Source: Nothophaeocryptopus gaeumannii (lineage: Eukaryota; Ascomycota; Dothideomycetes; Mycosphaerellales; Mycosphaerellaceae). Taken from it: 64,000 bases of DNA. Location of the stretch: assembly GCA_031771865.1 (NCBI GenBank), contig JASISA010000009.1:372001-436000 (forward strand). Reading direction: 5' to 3'. Position 1 is the first letter of the stretch. Each line of letters opens with the position of its first letter. This document shows positions 45,104-55,091 of this stretch, piece by piece. The notes under the pieces are model-generated. The model had not been told where the DNA came from and did no database searches. It saw only the letters and a program-made list of their open reading frames with translations. A program made the position numbers and the translations under genes.

Positions 45104-47119
45104 ATGGGTACCATGGATCTCGATATGTTCTGGGGCGGCGCGCCGCTACCACTGACTTCCGGTAGGCGACTCGATATTTCTTCGGGCGACTGAGGCGGTC
45201 GAGCGGCCTTCGGGCGTTTCTTCGAAGCCTGAATTCTTGAGAGCACCTACTGACTATAGGCAAGATCGCGAGGCTATCGACGCTCTGCATGACTACGAAA
45301 ACGGACCTCGCCGCCGAGAAGACGATAGCGATTCGGAAAACGACACACCCGACGTAAGTGACTCTCCGCGGAACTGCAAACAGCTGTGCCTTTCGGAGCG
45401 AATCCGGAGGCATATCCCCGTCGTATGCTGATGAGAGGCCTTAGTACTACAACCCACAAACCGGTGAGTCCCTGGAGCATCAAGGTGGGGAGGACGACAA
45501 GGGAAAGCGCCGCTACGCAGGCGGTATCGCGGCTACATCGAAGCCTATCACCGCAGACTACGATTCTGATGATGCCCGAATCATCGAACTAAAGCAGCAG
45601 GGATACTCCGACGAGTATGTGGCGAACAAGCTCAAAGACGAGGGACGTATTCGCTATGTAGGCAAGACGGTGGGTAGCCGCTGGCTGCGACTCCGCAAGG
45701 TATTGGAAGACAAGGACGACGAGCGACTTGACGATGAGCTGAGCGACTGGCACGTCGGCGAGGTAAGCCTCTCCACAATCCCCCATCCTACTGTGCTAAT
45801 CTGACGTACTCCAGGACGACATGCTCGCCACCATCAAAGTGGACGTCGACAAGAAATTCGAAGCGCATTTCCAGAAGCTACGAGGTAAGATGTGGAAAGA
45901 AGTCTCAATCTACCTAGCCGACAAGATGGACAAGAAGAAGTACACAGCCCGAGCCTGCCACGAGCGCTTCGAAGCCGTCAAGGACGGCAGCGCTCTACTC
46001 CCAATCGAGCTGGATGACGACCAAGCCGGCCGGCGGAAGATACGAGAAGATCGCGTCACCAATGCGAAAGCCGCCCGTGCCCAGGCCAATCAGTCTGCGC
46101 GCGTAGCTGAAGAGGCGAAGAAAGCCAAGAAAGAGGCTCGCAAGGAGGACAAGATCAAGCGGGTTCAGGAAAAACAAGCCGAGCTCCAGCGAAAGGCCGA
46201 GGAGCGCGTTGAGCGGAATCGGATTAAGGAGGAGCGCGAGCGAAACCGCGTCGCAGCTCGGAAAGCGCGCACCCGTCGTCTGGATCATATGCGCGCCGAG
46301 CGTGACTGGGAGATGGAGAAGCTGCGGATTGAGAAGCAGATTTATAAGAACATCACAGAAAAGACTATGACTGCCAAGGGCGGTGTCTCTGGTGGTGGTG
46401 GGAGCAGCAAGAAGACCAACAAGGACGGTTATTTCGATGGTGACTCCGAGGAAGAGGCTATTGATGAGTTTGAGAGCGATGAGGAAGAGGCTGCTATGAC
46501 CGAGGAGGAAGGCGATGCGGATGATGAGAGCGACGACAATGTGCATCAAGACTCTGGTGTCTTCGACGCTTCAGCTGCGAAGAAGACTCCCGCTTCGACG
46601 AAGGCTCGCGTCAACCCATCTCGCAAGGCCAAGTCGAACGCCAACGCCAGCTCGGCAAATACCTTCGTCAAGACCACCGTCACCAAGGAGACCCTCTTGA
46701 ACCCGCGCAGCGTCATGCACGACGGTGAGCTCCGAGCTGTCCTCCACTCTCGCGATCTGATGCGTCAACAACCAGGCGAGTCTCAGCCCGAAGTCGTCGC
46801 TCGTCTGGATGCTGCCGACCACGCACTGAACCGCGACCAACTCAGCGACCTTCTCCGCTCCAAGTGTGAGAAGGTCATGGGCAACAAGTCGCAGAAGATT
46901 GAGCGGCTTCAAAAGGCTGACGCGGCAAGCTCCGAAGCTGGATCAGGCGGCATTGAGTCGACGGACATCTTCTTCATGCGCCGATACGAGGGCTTTCGGA
47001 TTCCCGGCTGCGGGAAGTTTCTCCAGGAGGCGGAGGATGACTTAGGAGATGACTTCGGAGAGGTGGACGGCGCCCTTGCCGACAGTGGGAAGTATGGCGA
47101 CGAGATGGATCTCGTGTAA
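45104..47119 (+). CDS. Fungal nuclear-type protein with Myb/HTH-like segments (DUF7626-like)
   Basis: Four exons, 45104-45161, 45265-45353, 45445-45762 and 45815-47119; 589 residues. Intron 1 (103 nt) appears to use the acceptor GCAAG, because the nearer TAG sits only about 6 nt from the CTGAC branch site and would break the frame. A helix-turn-helix-like segment (ARIIELKQQGYSDEYVANKL, then GSRWLRLRKVL) is followed by a second Myb-like one (KMWKEVSIYLADKM, then ARACHERFEAV). A long Lys/Glu/Arg helix (about 230-345), an acidic stretch and a C-terminal region with LLRSKCEKVMGNKSQ and FRIPGCGKFL complete it. The layout matches a Pfam domain of unknown function I recall as DUF7626, but the number is from memory. 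Nuclear DNA-associated function is inferred. Confidence 0.78.
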
Positions 47120-48791
47120 ACCCGGGGACCGAACAGCGCATCGAGCATACCTCCGGCGGATTTTACGACACTGACTGATTTGGAGATGGCGTTTGGGGGA
47201 TTTGGTTGACTTGAATGTACCAACAGGCACTCTCTTGGCAGCTGCTTCACTGCAGAGGCCAAAGACCATGCTCACAGCTACCCACTCGATGGTCTGGCTT
47301 TGATAGCGGCAGCGAGAGACAGATGGGTTGTACATTAGCACGGGAATAGTAAAAGTACTTGCCTTCGTTTTTTTACCTACCTTTACCGTGTCCGTTCTCC
47401 GTTCTGGACAGAGCCGCCAGGCGTCTGAGCTCGCAGCTGAGCAGTCAGTGTGGCAGGAGCATCGTTGAGAACTTTCCCTCTCCCTACATGATCGATGCCG
47501 GGAGCGCTCGTATTGCCCGCTCACTTTCCTGTCTCTCGCTTCACGTAACACGCACCGTGCTCATGAGTTCGGATCTACAACCTTCTTCTCCTTCGCTTGG
47601 CAAGGGACAGAACCCTCTTGACCTTCCAATGGCTCTCGTTCTCTGAAAACACATATTGACCAAGCAGAGCATTGATTACTCTCATATTGAAACGATAGTC
47701 TGCTCGCGCCCGTCATATGACTGAGACATGTTGTACGAGCAGGCGCTATTGGAAAGCTCAACACGAACCCTCGGTAGGCATTGGAGGTCTTGTCAAGGCA
47801 GACATGAGGCGCTTCCAGCGCGTGGTTTCTGGTACTGTAAGCGCCTGAGGCTCTGTCGTCGGCGCGACAATGAACGTGGCGCCCAGAGGTCCACTGTACC
47901 GCTTCCACGTCTTCGCAAACGTGCGGTACCTAGTAGAAGATGGTCTATTATAGGCCTTGCTTGAGCAGAGACTAGCAGGGACATACTGCGATTCGAGTAG
48001 GTTGCTCGTGCGGATAGGTGTTGTTCCGGGCATGTTTAGTCAGAGCTTTCCAAGGATCACTCCACTTGTTGCTTGATGTCTGCCCTTTTTGTTGTCTCTT
48101 CCGAGCGCCTGCATGGCCGCCTCGCTGTCAACGCACTCCGGACCTCCGCCAACACTGCCATGGCTCGACCTGTTCGCCCGGGCGAGCCCCTCAGACCAGC
48201 GTACGAAACGGCACCGCAAAGACGCGACCAGAGGGAGGGCGCAGTAGACACCGACGCAAGGTACCTCCCGATCACATGCTGGCCGTCTCAGGTTGCGGAC
48301 ATCGACCTCCTTCGAGAACAGGACCTTGGCGAGGATTCTCCGCAAATCGCATCGCAGATCCGCCGTGTCCACCCTGTCCAAACTTTTTGCGAGCCTCTCG
48401 AGACCATTCTATATTTCCATGACTGCACTATGCAGCAATGCAGCGTCAAACAGCTCGGGAGCCTGCTGAGAGACATCCGTATGCGCTCGCTCGATGCACT
48501 GTGAATGGTGGAGCAGAGACTTCATAGGAGACCTGTTTTGATACTGAACTCTTCTGACGAGGGCATATACATAGGTATCGTGCATGCCTGTCCTTCTACT
48601 CTTCCTACCAGATCTCGAGACTCTATCTGTACTTCACTTTGGGTGTTCAAGGCCTTTCATATTCATCTTTGCAGAGCAGGCTCATTCGTTTTCGCCTCTC
48701 TAACATTCGTTCAATATCTATCACAGCATCCTCATCTCTGTCTACGTTGGCATAGACCATTTACATTAATCTGGGATACAACCAAGCCACC
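47120..48791. other. Intergenic, about 1.7 kb, no supported gene
   Basis: Long spacer upstream of the adhesin gene. ORFs at 48073-48504 (plus) and 48381-48040 (minus) occupy the same bases; neither shows a domain or protein-like composition strongly enough to be called. The 200 bp before 48792 are pyrimidine-rich, as often seen in highly expressed fungal promoters. Confidence 0.4.
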
Positions 48792-51119
48792 ATGCATATT
48801 TCATCAGCAGCCATCGCCGTGGCTGGTCTCGCCACCCAGGCAACTGCCTTTGGTGGTGGATATGGGAGCTGGGGCAGTGATACATCCTACACGACTCCAG
48901 ACAACACCGACAATCAGTGCTCGTCTGACCAGACTGGAGGCTACAATTGGTCTGGCCTCAACACTGGAAAATTCGACAGCTATGGTAGCAACTCTTTCTC
49001 TGGCTGGTCGTGCTCCAACTCTCTCGGCAAGCGCGATCTTTTGACCAAGAGATCGTTCCAAAGCAAGTGCATTACCTCTAACCTCGACGACGAGCCTTCG
49101 ATTGGATGCAATGGCGACGACACAATGTCCATCGACAAGTACGAGGTCTCTTCTGACAAGGATGCCGACATCGAATGCCACTACGAAATGCTCGACGGTT
49201 CTACTTGCAAGGAGACCCACTCTTGCAGCTCCGGTGGCAGCGTCATTCAAAACAGCCAGTGTGGTGGTGCAAAGAGCGTGACTTTCAAGCCTGCAGGCGA
49301 CTCCAAGGGTCAGGGCTGCAACATTGGCGTGCACAGCGTTGGCTTCAACTGCGGCTCAGCATCTAGCAGCGTCCCCAGCTACTCATCCACATCTGCACCA
49401 GTCAGCAGCTACACTTCGCCAGCTGCCTATACCACTAGCAGCCCAGTCTCTGCTGCTGACACCACTTCAATCCCATCGTACGGATCATCCAGCTCAGAGA
49501 GCAGCCCAAGCTATTCTTCGTCTGTGAGCGAGAGCAGCGCGACATACCCAAGCTCATCTGAGTCGATCCCATCCTACTCTTCAAGCTCCGAGAGCGTGCC
49601 CGGCTATTCTGCTCCAAGCAGCACCGAGATCTCTCCCATCACCAGCAGCGTGCCTTCGCCAGGCCCAAGCTCAGCCTACACTATTCCTGGATATGGAAAC
49701 TCTACGGCGCCTGGTTACTCGATGCCAAGTTACGGTTCAAGCTCTTCTGAGGTCTCTGCTGTCACCAGCGCCCCATCTGGTTATACAACCAGCACCATCT
49801 ATAGCACAACTCTGGAGACCATCACCAGCTGCGGACCTGAAGTCACTAACTGCCCGGCAAGCGGCAGCAACACAGTCATCACCAAGACCGTTGCTGTCTC
49901 AACTACTGTCTGCCCTGTCACCGGCGCTGAGACACCCCCAGCTGGAGAAGCTCCAAAGCCACAATCGCCAAATGTTCTCCCCAAGTGCTTGAACACCTGG
50001 CTGTACCTTTCCGGCTGCAAGGACAACACCGACTACGAATGCTTCTGCAAGAACAGCGACTTCATGAACAAAGTCTACGCCTGCATCAGCTCCTGGTCCG
50101 ACAGCGACAACGACACCAACTCCGGTGTCGGCTACCTCATGGGAATCTGCGCCAGCTACATCCCTCAGAACCCAGCTATCATCACTGGTTTCCCATCTTC
50201 CGTCACTCCAGCGACAGGTTACACTCCTGCTTCTACACCCGTCTCGCCTGTCTCCTCCGCACCGGGATACTCCCAAGGCCAAGGCAAGACCCTCACGCAA
50301 TACAGCACCGTTGTGTCAACCATCACGTCTTGTGGACCTGAAGTGACAGACTGCCCTGCCAGCTCGCACCAAGTCCAAACCTCAACCTACGCTATCGGCA
50401 CCACCGTCTCAACTCCAGAGGTCGCACCAAGCAGCACCGAAGGCTCTCCCGTCGGCGGCAGCTCATCCCCAGCCATCTCACCAGCGGCATCCGTCCCCTG
50501 CACAACAATCACCTACTCCTCCTCCTACGTTGTCCCCGCTACTTACTCTTCCGGCGAGTCAGTCGGCGCCACCATCCCCTTAAGCTCATACACAACCTCC
50601 ATCGTAACAACCGTCACTGTTCCGCTGGTACAAATCACAACATACACAGTCACATCTTCCGGCTCTGCCGTCCCTGTGCCAGGACTTGGGTATAACACGC
50701 CGACATCCGCCGCGCCTTCTGGATCGGTAGCCGGGGCACAGGGGACAAGTCCAGCGGCTTATACTTCCGCTGCTGCGGTCACTGCTCCGGCGGGTGCCCC
50801 TGCGCCTTACCCGACGACCAGCGCTGGAGGTGCGCCCGTAGGACCTGTAGGAGAGAGTGCGGCGCCAAGTGGGTTGGGTACGACATCTGTGCCTGGTGCT
50901 CCGGCGGGTGCGCCTGCTCCGTACCCGACGACTTCGGCTGGAGGTGCGCCTGTGGGACCTGTGGGAGGAAGTGCGGCACCGAGTGGATTGGGTACGACAT
51001 ATGTGCCCGGCGCTTCCGCGTCGAGCACCATCCAGCCATACACAGGCGCTGGTTCGAAGGGGGTTGGGAGTGGTATCGCGGGCGTGGCTGTTGCTTTCGC
51101 AGGACTTTTCTTTATTTAA
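48792..51119 (+). CDS. GPI-anchored, CFEM-like cell-wall protein
   Basis: Single exon, 775 residues. A signal peptide (MHISSAAIAVAGLATQATA) precedes a Cys-rich folded domain (about 35-185) with a Kex2-like GKRDLLTKRS site. Ser/Thr/Pro-rich, heavily O-glycosylated linkers follow. They contain two TxTSCGPEVT.CPAS modules and a CFEM-like domain at about 397-458 (KCLNTWLYLSGC, DYECFCKN, DFMNKVYACI) with six Cys visible rather than the canonical eight. The C terminus has two 38-residue repeats and a hydrophobic GPI-attachment tail (SGIAGVAVAFAGLFFI). CFEM proteins act in heme/iron uptake, adhesion or host interaction; the exact role here is open. It would sit on the plasma membrane or wall. Confidence 0.88.
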   Translation: MHISSAAIAVAGLATQATAFGGGYGSWGSDTSYTTPDNTDNQCSSDQTGGYNWSGLNTGKFDSYGSNSFSGWSCSNSLGKRDLLTKRSFQSKCITSNLDDEPSIGCNGDDTMSIDKYEVSSDKDADIECHYEMLDGSTCKETHSCSSGGSVIQNSQCGGAKSVTFKPAGDSKGQGCNIGVHSVGFNCGSASSSVPSYSSTSAPVSSYTSPAAYTTSSPVSAADTTSIPSYGSSSSESSPSYSSSVSESSATYPSSSESIPSYSSSSESVPGYSAPSSTEISPITSSVPSPGPSSAYTIPGYGNSTAPGYSMPSYGSSSSEVSAVTSAPSGYTTSTIYSTTLETITSCGPEVTNCPASGSNTVITKTVAVSTTVCPVTGAETPPAGEAPKPQSPNVLPKCLNTWLYLSGCKDNTDYECFCKNSDFMNKVYACISSWSDSDNDTNSGVGYLMGICASYIPQNPAIITGFPSSVTPATGYTPASTPVSPVSSAPGYSQGQGKTLTQYSTVVSTITSCGPEVTDCPASSHQVQTSTYAIGTTVSTPEVAPSSTEGSPVGGSSSPAISPAASVPCTTITYSSSYVVPATYSSGESVGATIPLSSYTTSIVTTVTVPLVQITTYTVTSSGSAVPVPGLGYNTPTSAAPSGSVAGAQGTSPAAYTSAAAVTAPAGAPAPYPTTSAGGAPVGPVGESAAPSGLGTTSVPGAPAGAPAPYPTTSAGGAPVGPVGGSAAPSGLGTTYVPGASASSTIQPYTGAGSKGVGSGIAGVAVAFAGLFFI
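50790..51017 (+). repeat. Two tandem 114-bp coding repeats in the adhesin
   Basis: Units 50790-50903 and 50904-51017 are identical in length and nearly identical in sequence. Each encodes 38 residues beginning AGAPAPYPTTSAGGAP and ending SGLGTT.VPGA. Most differences are at third codon positions, so the protein repeat is under constraint. Confidence 0.9.
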
Positions 51120-51566
51120 GTGTTTGGATGTGTATATGTATGTGTTGATGATGATGTCTCGTTTCGGGTTTGTAATGCTTGAAAGCACGGCGATGGAAAA
51201 AGGAATAATGATCAAAGATGACCAGGAAGGGCATAAAACAGAGTACGGCATATTGTACGGAAGATCAACTACATTCCGATCTCGAGACTATATGCGCAGG
51301 ATCAGGTCAGCTGGCATTGGCGTGGGTCTTACTGTTGTTGCTGTTGTTGAAAGGGTTGGGTAATACCTGGCTTTGAATGTTTTGTTGCCGCGCGGAGTAC
51401 ACCTCGTGGCTGTCCTTAAGGCGTAACCGAAATTGAAGTCAGTGTCCGTTGTCACAACTTGCTTGAATATAGCTGGTTCGGTCAGCTCGTCTACCACCTC
51501 GAATGCCGACAGTCGAATCGTGAGCAGGTACGTAACAGTAGTGAGCAGAGTCCTCATTACCAGCGT
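51120..51566. other. Intergenic between the adhesin and the HET fragment
   Basis: Adhesin 3' UTR and non-coding sequence. The minus-strand ORF 51557-51288 shows no HET-family continuation. Confidence 0.35.
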
Positions 51567-51979
51567 CTATGGCGTCCAGGCGGATCCAGAGAATACAAGC
51601 CGAGAGTGAGCTAACAATTCCTGCAGTGTCCCTGCGCGAGTGAACCAGCGGCTTTTCTCCACCTGATTCTCAGAATCTCCAGAGTTCGCAGCGGCCTCGA
51701 CGTCCGTCAAATATACGTAGCATACATTTGACTGTTGATACCATTTGAACATGCAGTTGATGGACTCCTGTAGTTCGGCTCTGGAGCTTTATCGATACAA
51801 AACGTGTCAATCCAGAGATACTCATATGCATCAAAGAGAGCCTGTGCGGTCGCTGACTTGACCTGTGAGGACGCTTTCTGATCGCGAGCGGTGCCGTCGA
51901 TGATGTGTTGGAAAAGGACCGCGATCTCCGTTAGAGGCGTATCTTCTAATAGAGCCGTGCCGACTTTGAGCAGTTGCAT
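51567..51979 (-). pseudogene. HET-domain (heterokaryon incompatibility) fragment, frameshifted and truncated
   Basis: The ATG at 51979 gives an N terminus like other HET proteins (MQLLKVGTALLED), then AYEYLWIDTFCIDK, the hallmark of the domain. About 12 bases later the family sequence continues in another frame (ELQESINCMFKWYQQSNVCYVYLTDV) and goes on to SRWFTRAGTLQELLA. A 1-nt loss near 51790 is needed to join them, and no intron fits. The conserved GWTLQELLAP is altered (RAGTLQELLAH). After the stop at 51567 no further family sequence is found. HET proteins trigger cell death after fusion of incompatible strains; this copy cannot make the full domain. Confidence 0.75.
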
Positions 51980-52219
51980 CGTACCGCACGATGCTTCAGA
52001 CTTTGAGGCAGCTCGACATTTGTCTCATGATCCAACAAGATGGCTATTTTTCGGAACGCTTGATGCGCAACGCGGCTGTCAAACTCAGTGTTGTCGGGAG
52101 ATTTGGGTAAGGAGCTGCTTTCTACCTGCCAGCAAGATGTGCTCAGCCACGAGAGTGGACGGCTGAGCTGCATGAATCTTTGTACCACGCGAAACAGTCG
52201 CGGCATTCATGTTAGTTGA

Positions 52220-53359
52220 TTAAGTTCCACTCATATCATAAGAAGGCCTGACCTTCGTCACATTCTTCCTCCCGGCCTTCTCGATCCGATCAAGCATGTC
52301 GCTGTTCTTCTCACCGGGCTGTAGTTCTCTGCTCTTGTCGTCCTGTTCCACAAACGCATTTTGCATCTGCGAACCAAGGTCCGCAAGAAATTCATCCGCT
52401 TTTCTCTTCGCGTTGCGCTGTTGTATTTGCTGTCTTCGTGCCTCGATTTGCACCTTCCGCTCTGCCATTTTGGCATCTCGCTCTTTTCGCATTCGCTCGG
52501 TCTCGGCTCGCTCTTGCTCAAGATTCTCCATCTGCTGCTTGCGTTCATCAGAGTCTCCCGAGAACTGATAGAAGCCAGTGCCCTTTGTTCGAATTTCGCG
52601 GTTCCCATCGAAATGCTCTTCTGGTGGCGGCGTCAAGCTCTTGTCTCGCATTTTTGCCAGCTCTTCCATTTGTGCAGCTCTCGGCTCGTCCAGATCGAAG
52701 GCGTTATGTTGGATCGCGTCGCCGTAGATAATGTTGTTTGGCGCATTCGGTCTGGCGCCCATGCTTTCTGTCTGCCTCTCCATCTGCTGCTTTGCACGGA
52801 GAGCATCAAGCTTTGTACCTTTACGCGTTCGACCAAACTCGTCAATATACTCCACCTCCTCTGCGCCTTCCTCCTCATAGTCATCATCATCCGAGTCATC
52901 ATCATCCGAGTCATCCTCCTTCCCTTCTGCTCTCGATTCTGCCCACTTCGCATCGAAATCTACGGCATACCTCTCATCGCTGTCTTCGATATCACCACGC
53001 TTCATCGCAGCATATAGCCTTGCCTTCTCCTCCATCTTGCGCTTACTCCGCTGCCAGGCTCCATCGTCAAGCGCCTCGCCTTTGGTTGTGTGCTTCTGCT
53101 CGAACGTGCCTGCATTGTCGGGCTCCAAATCACGTTTCGCGCGCTTGGCAAAGTTACGATTATGGGTCGCGAAGATGTCTTCCTTTTTGGATCGGGTGCG
53201 GCCGGAGGATGACTTCGAAGATTGGTCGGTGTTGGACGAGTTGATGAGGGAGCTCAACTGGGATGTGAAGGAAAGTGTCGTCGCGGAGGAGATTTCTTTG
53301 CCGCCTTTGAGATTTCGTGCTTTGGGCTGATTGTACAGGTGTGAGTCTTTCGACGACAT
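52220..53359 (-). CDS. CCDC174 homologue (DUF4078 family)
   Basis: Single exon, 379 residues. The central motif YIDEFGRTRKGTK (about 170-182) is the signature of the CCDC174/DUF4078 family. Downstream TGFYQFSGDSDERKQQM (near 263) is the second conserved block and leads into a long charged coiled coil. Strongly acidic DSDDDDSDDDDYEEEG precedes the signature. Human CCDC174 is nuclear and associates with the exon-junction/spliceosome machinery; a comparable role here is by homology only. Its start is 263 bp from the divergent homoserine dehydrogenase start, so they share a promoter region. Confidence 0.87.
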   Translation of the reverse strand: MSSKDSHLYNQPKARNLKGGKEISSATTLSFTSQLSSLINSSNTDQSSKSSSGRTRSKKEDIFATHNRNFAKRAKRDLEPDNAGTFEQKHTTKGEALDDGAWQRSKRKMEEKARLYAAMKRGDIEDSDERYAVDFDAKWAESRAEGKEDDSDDDDSDDDDYEEEGAEEVEYIDEFGRTRKGTKLDALRAKQQMERQTESMGARPNAPNNIIYGDAIQHNAFDLDEPRAAQMEELAKMRDKSLTPPPEEHFDGNREIRTKGTGFYQFSGDSDERKQQMENLEQERAETERMRKERDAKMAERKVQIEARRQQIQQRNAKRKADEFLADLGSQMQNAFVEQDDKSRELQPGEKNSDMLDRIEKAGRKNVTKVRPSYDMSGT

Positions 53360-53622
53360 CTTGAGCAGCCAGGACGATGTCGTTGATAAATCAATTGTGA
53401 GGTTATTATGGGGTGATCGTGAGTGAACTTCATCTGAAAGCTGCTCGGCAGGAATATGATCGTCTGCAGGGATTACAGGGATCGCATCGGAAGCAGGTCC
53501 GCCGATCTCCCGACGTGCCCCGCCATCACCCCGCCCTGCATCGAATCACACTCACATTGAAAACAAAAGCTGTCAGCAACATTCATTCATACACGACCGC
53601 AAGACAGCGATCATTCAACACC

Positions 53623-54744
53623 ATGTCCGCCCCAAAACAGATCTACATCGCCGTTGTTGGCCTCGGCGGCGTAGGCAAAGCTTTCCTATCCCAACTCGAA
53701 TTTCTCCGCCAGCGACTCTCCAAACAAAACCCCCCAATCGACCTGCGCCTTATTCTCGCCCGCCGAAGCACCAAACAACTCTTCTCCTCCAATTTCGAAC
53801 CACTCGACATCAACAATGTCGCCTCTCAACTCGAAAAGTCCGGCTCCCCGCCACCGCCCTTTAACGAGACCTTCGGCCAACTCGCTCGCACACCAGGCAA
53901 AGTCGTCCTCGTAGACAACACTTCCGACCAAGGCCTCGCATCCCTCTATCCGATGGTCCTGCAACGTGGAATCAGCATCGTCACTCCAAACAAGAAGGCC
54001 TTCTCCGACAACATCTCGCTCTGGCAATCCATCTTTTCCTCAGCCGCGAACGGCTCCGGCTCACCATCGAACGGCTACGTCTTCCACGAATCAACTGTAG
54101 GAGCCGGCCTCCCCGTCCTCTCCACCCTCAAAGAACTTGTCGAGACAGGCGACTCGGTCCAGAAAATTGAAGGTGTCTTCTCAGGAACTATGTCTTTCCT
54201 CTTCAATTCCTTCCAACCTTTGGGAGGTGGAGGTGGGAAATTCTCTGCTGAAGTCAAGAAAGCCAAAGAGCTAGGATACACTGAACCCGACCCGCGAGAT
54301 GACCTCAACGGTCTCGACGTAGCGAGAAAACTTACTATCCTCGCGCGTCTCGCCGGCCTCGAAGTCGAGAGTCCTACGTCCTTCCCCGTGCAATCCCTCA
54401 TCCCGCAACAACTCGAATCCTGTACCTCCGGCGACGATTTCCTGTCCAAACTCCCCGATTTCGACGCACAGATGGATCAGCTGAAAGATGAAGCCGCAAA
54501 AGAAGGCAAAGTCGTCAGGTTCGTAGGCAGTATCGACGTACCCTCGAAGCAAGTCAAGGTTGGGCTAGAGAAATTCGATGCTTCGCATCCAATTGCTGGA
54601 TTGAAGGGCAGTGATAACATCATCAACTTTTATACGAAGCGATATCCCAACCCGCTTACTATACAGGGAGCTGGAGCGGGCGGTGATGTGACTGCTATGG
54701 GTGTCACGGGTGATTTGCTCAAGGTTATTCGACTGTTGCAGTGA
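53623..54744 (+). CDS. HOM6: Homoserine dehydrogenase
   Basis: Single exon, 373 residues from the ATG at 53623; the longer open frame upstream is leader. The Rossmann motif GLGGVG is at 13-18, the NAD(P)-site NTSDQGL at 99-105, STVGAGLPVL near 157-166, and the family signature EPDPRDDLNGLDVARK at 221-236 with the catalytic Lys. It reduces aspartate semialdehyde to homoserine with NAD(P)H, the branch point to threonine and methionine. Length and lack of an aspartokinase domain match fungal Hom6. Cytosolic. Confidence 0.95.
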   Translation: MSAPKQIYIAVVGLGGVGKAFLSQLEFLRQRLSKQNPPIDLRLILARRSTKQLFSSNFEPLDINNVASQLEKSGSPPPPFNETFGQLARTPGKVVLVDNTSDQGLASLYPMVLQRGISIVTPNKKAFSDNISLWQSIFSSAANGSGSPSNGYVFHESTVGAGLPVLSTLKELVETGDSVQKIEGVFSGTMSFLFNSFQPLGGGGGKFSAEVKKAKELGYTEPDPRDDLNGLDVARKLTILARLAGLEVESPTSFPVQSLIPQQLESCTSGDDFLSKLPDFDAQMDQLKDEAAKEGKVVRFVGSIDVPSKQVKVGLEKFDASHPIAGLKGSDNIINFYTKRYPNPLTIQGAGAGGDVTAMGVTGDLLKVIRLLQ

Positions 54745-55091
54745 AGCAAAAGCAAGAATGTGGTTTCAAGCAAGCGATACGAAAAGTTTTGAGGTGCATA
54801 GCTCTAGGCATTTAGCGATGGTGCTGCTGAATGGCTATATATGATGGCATGAGGATAGGAAAAGCAAATGAAAGTTAAGAAGCTCTCACTCTCCGAGAGA
54901 GCTCAAGGCGAGCCTGCGCTCCAGATTCATCTATTCCATGCGTTCTGGTAGGTACATGCTCCTGCGCATCCTTCTATATCAACTATGCAGCCGTCACTGT
55001 AATATGCCGTGCCGCATCCCCAAACGCCGAGTCGAACTCACGCCAGTCATTCATTCATGCTTTCGTAAAAATTGCCTCAGTAGTACTTCAA
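54745..55091. other. Convergent 3' spacer
   Basis: 3' UTR space between the convergent homoserine dehydrogenase and Yop1-like genes. Nothing else was seen. Confidence 0.4.

Noticed and set aside
48073..48504. 143-codon plus-strand ORF upstream of the adhesin
   Set aside because: Competes with a minus-strand ORF on the same bases; neither has a recognisable family or splice support.
52860..52920. Microsatellite-like GAT/ATC run
   Set aside because: It is the coding sequence of the acidic tract in the CCDC174 homologue.
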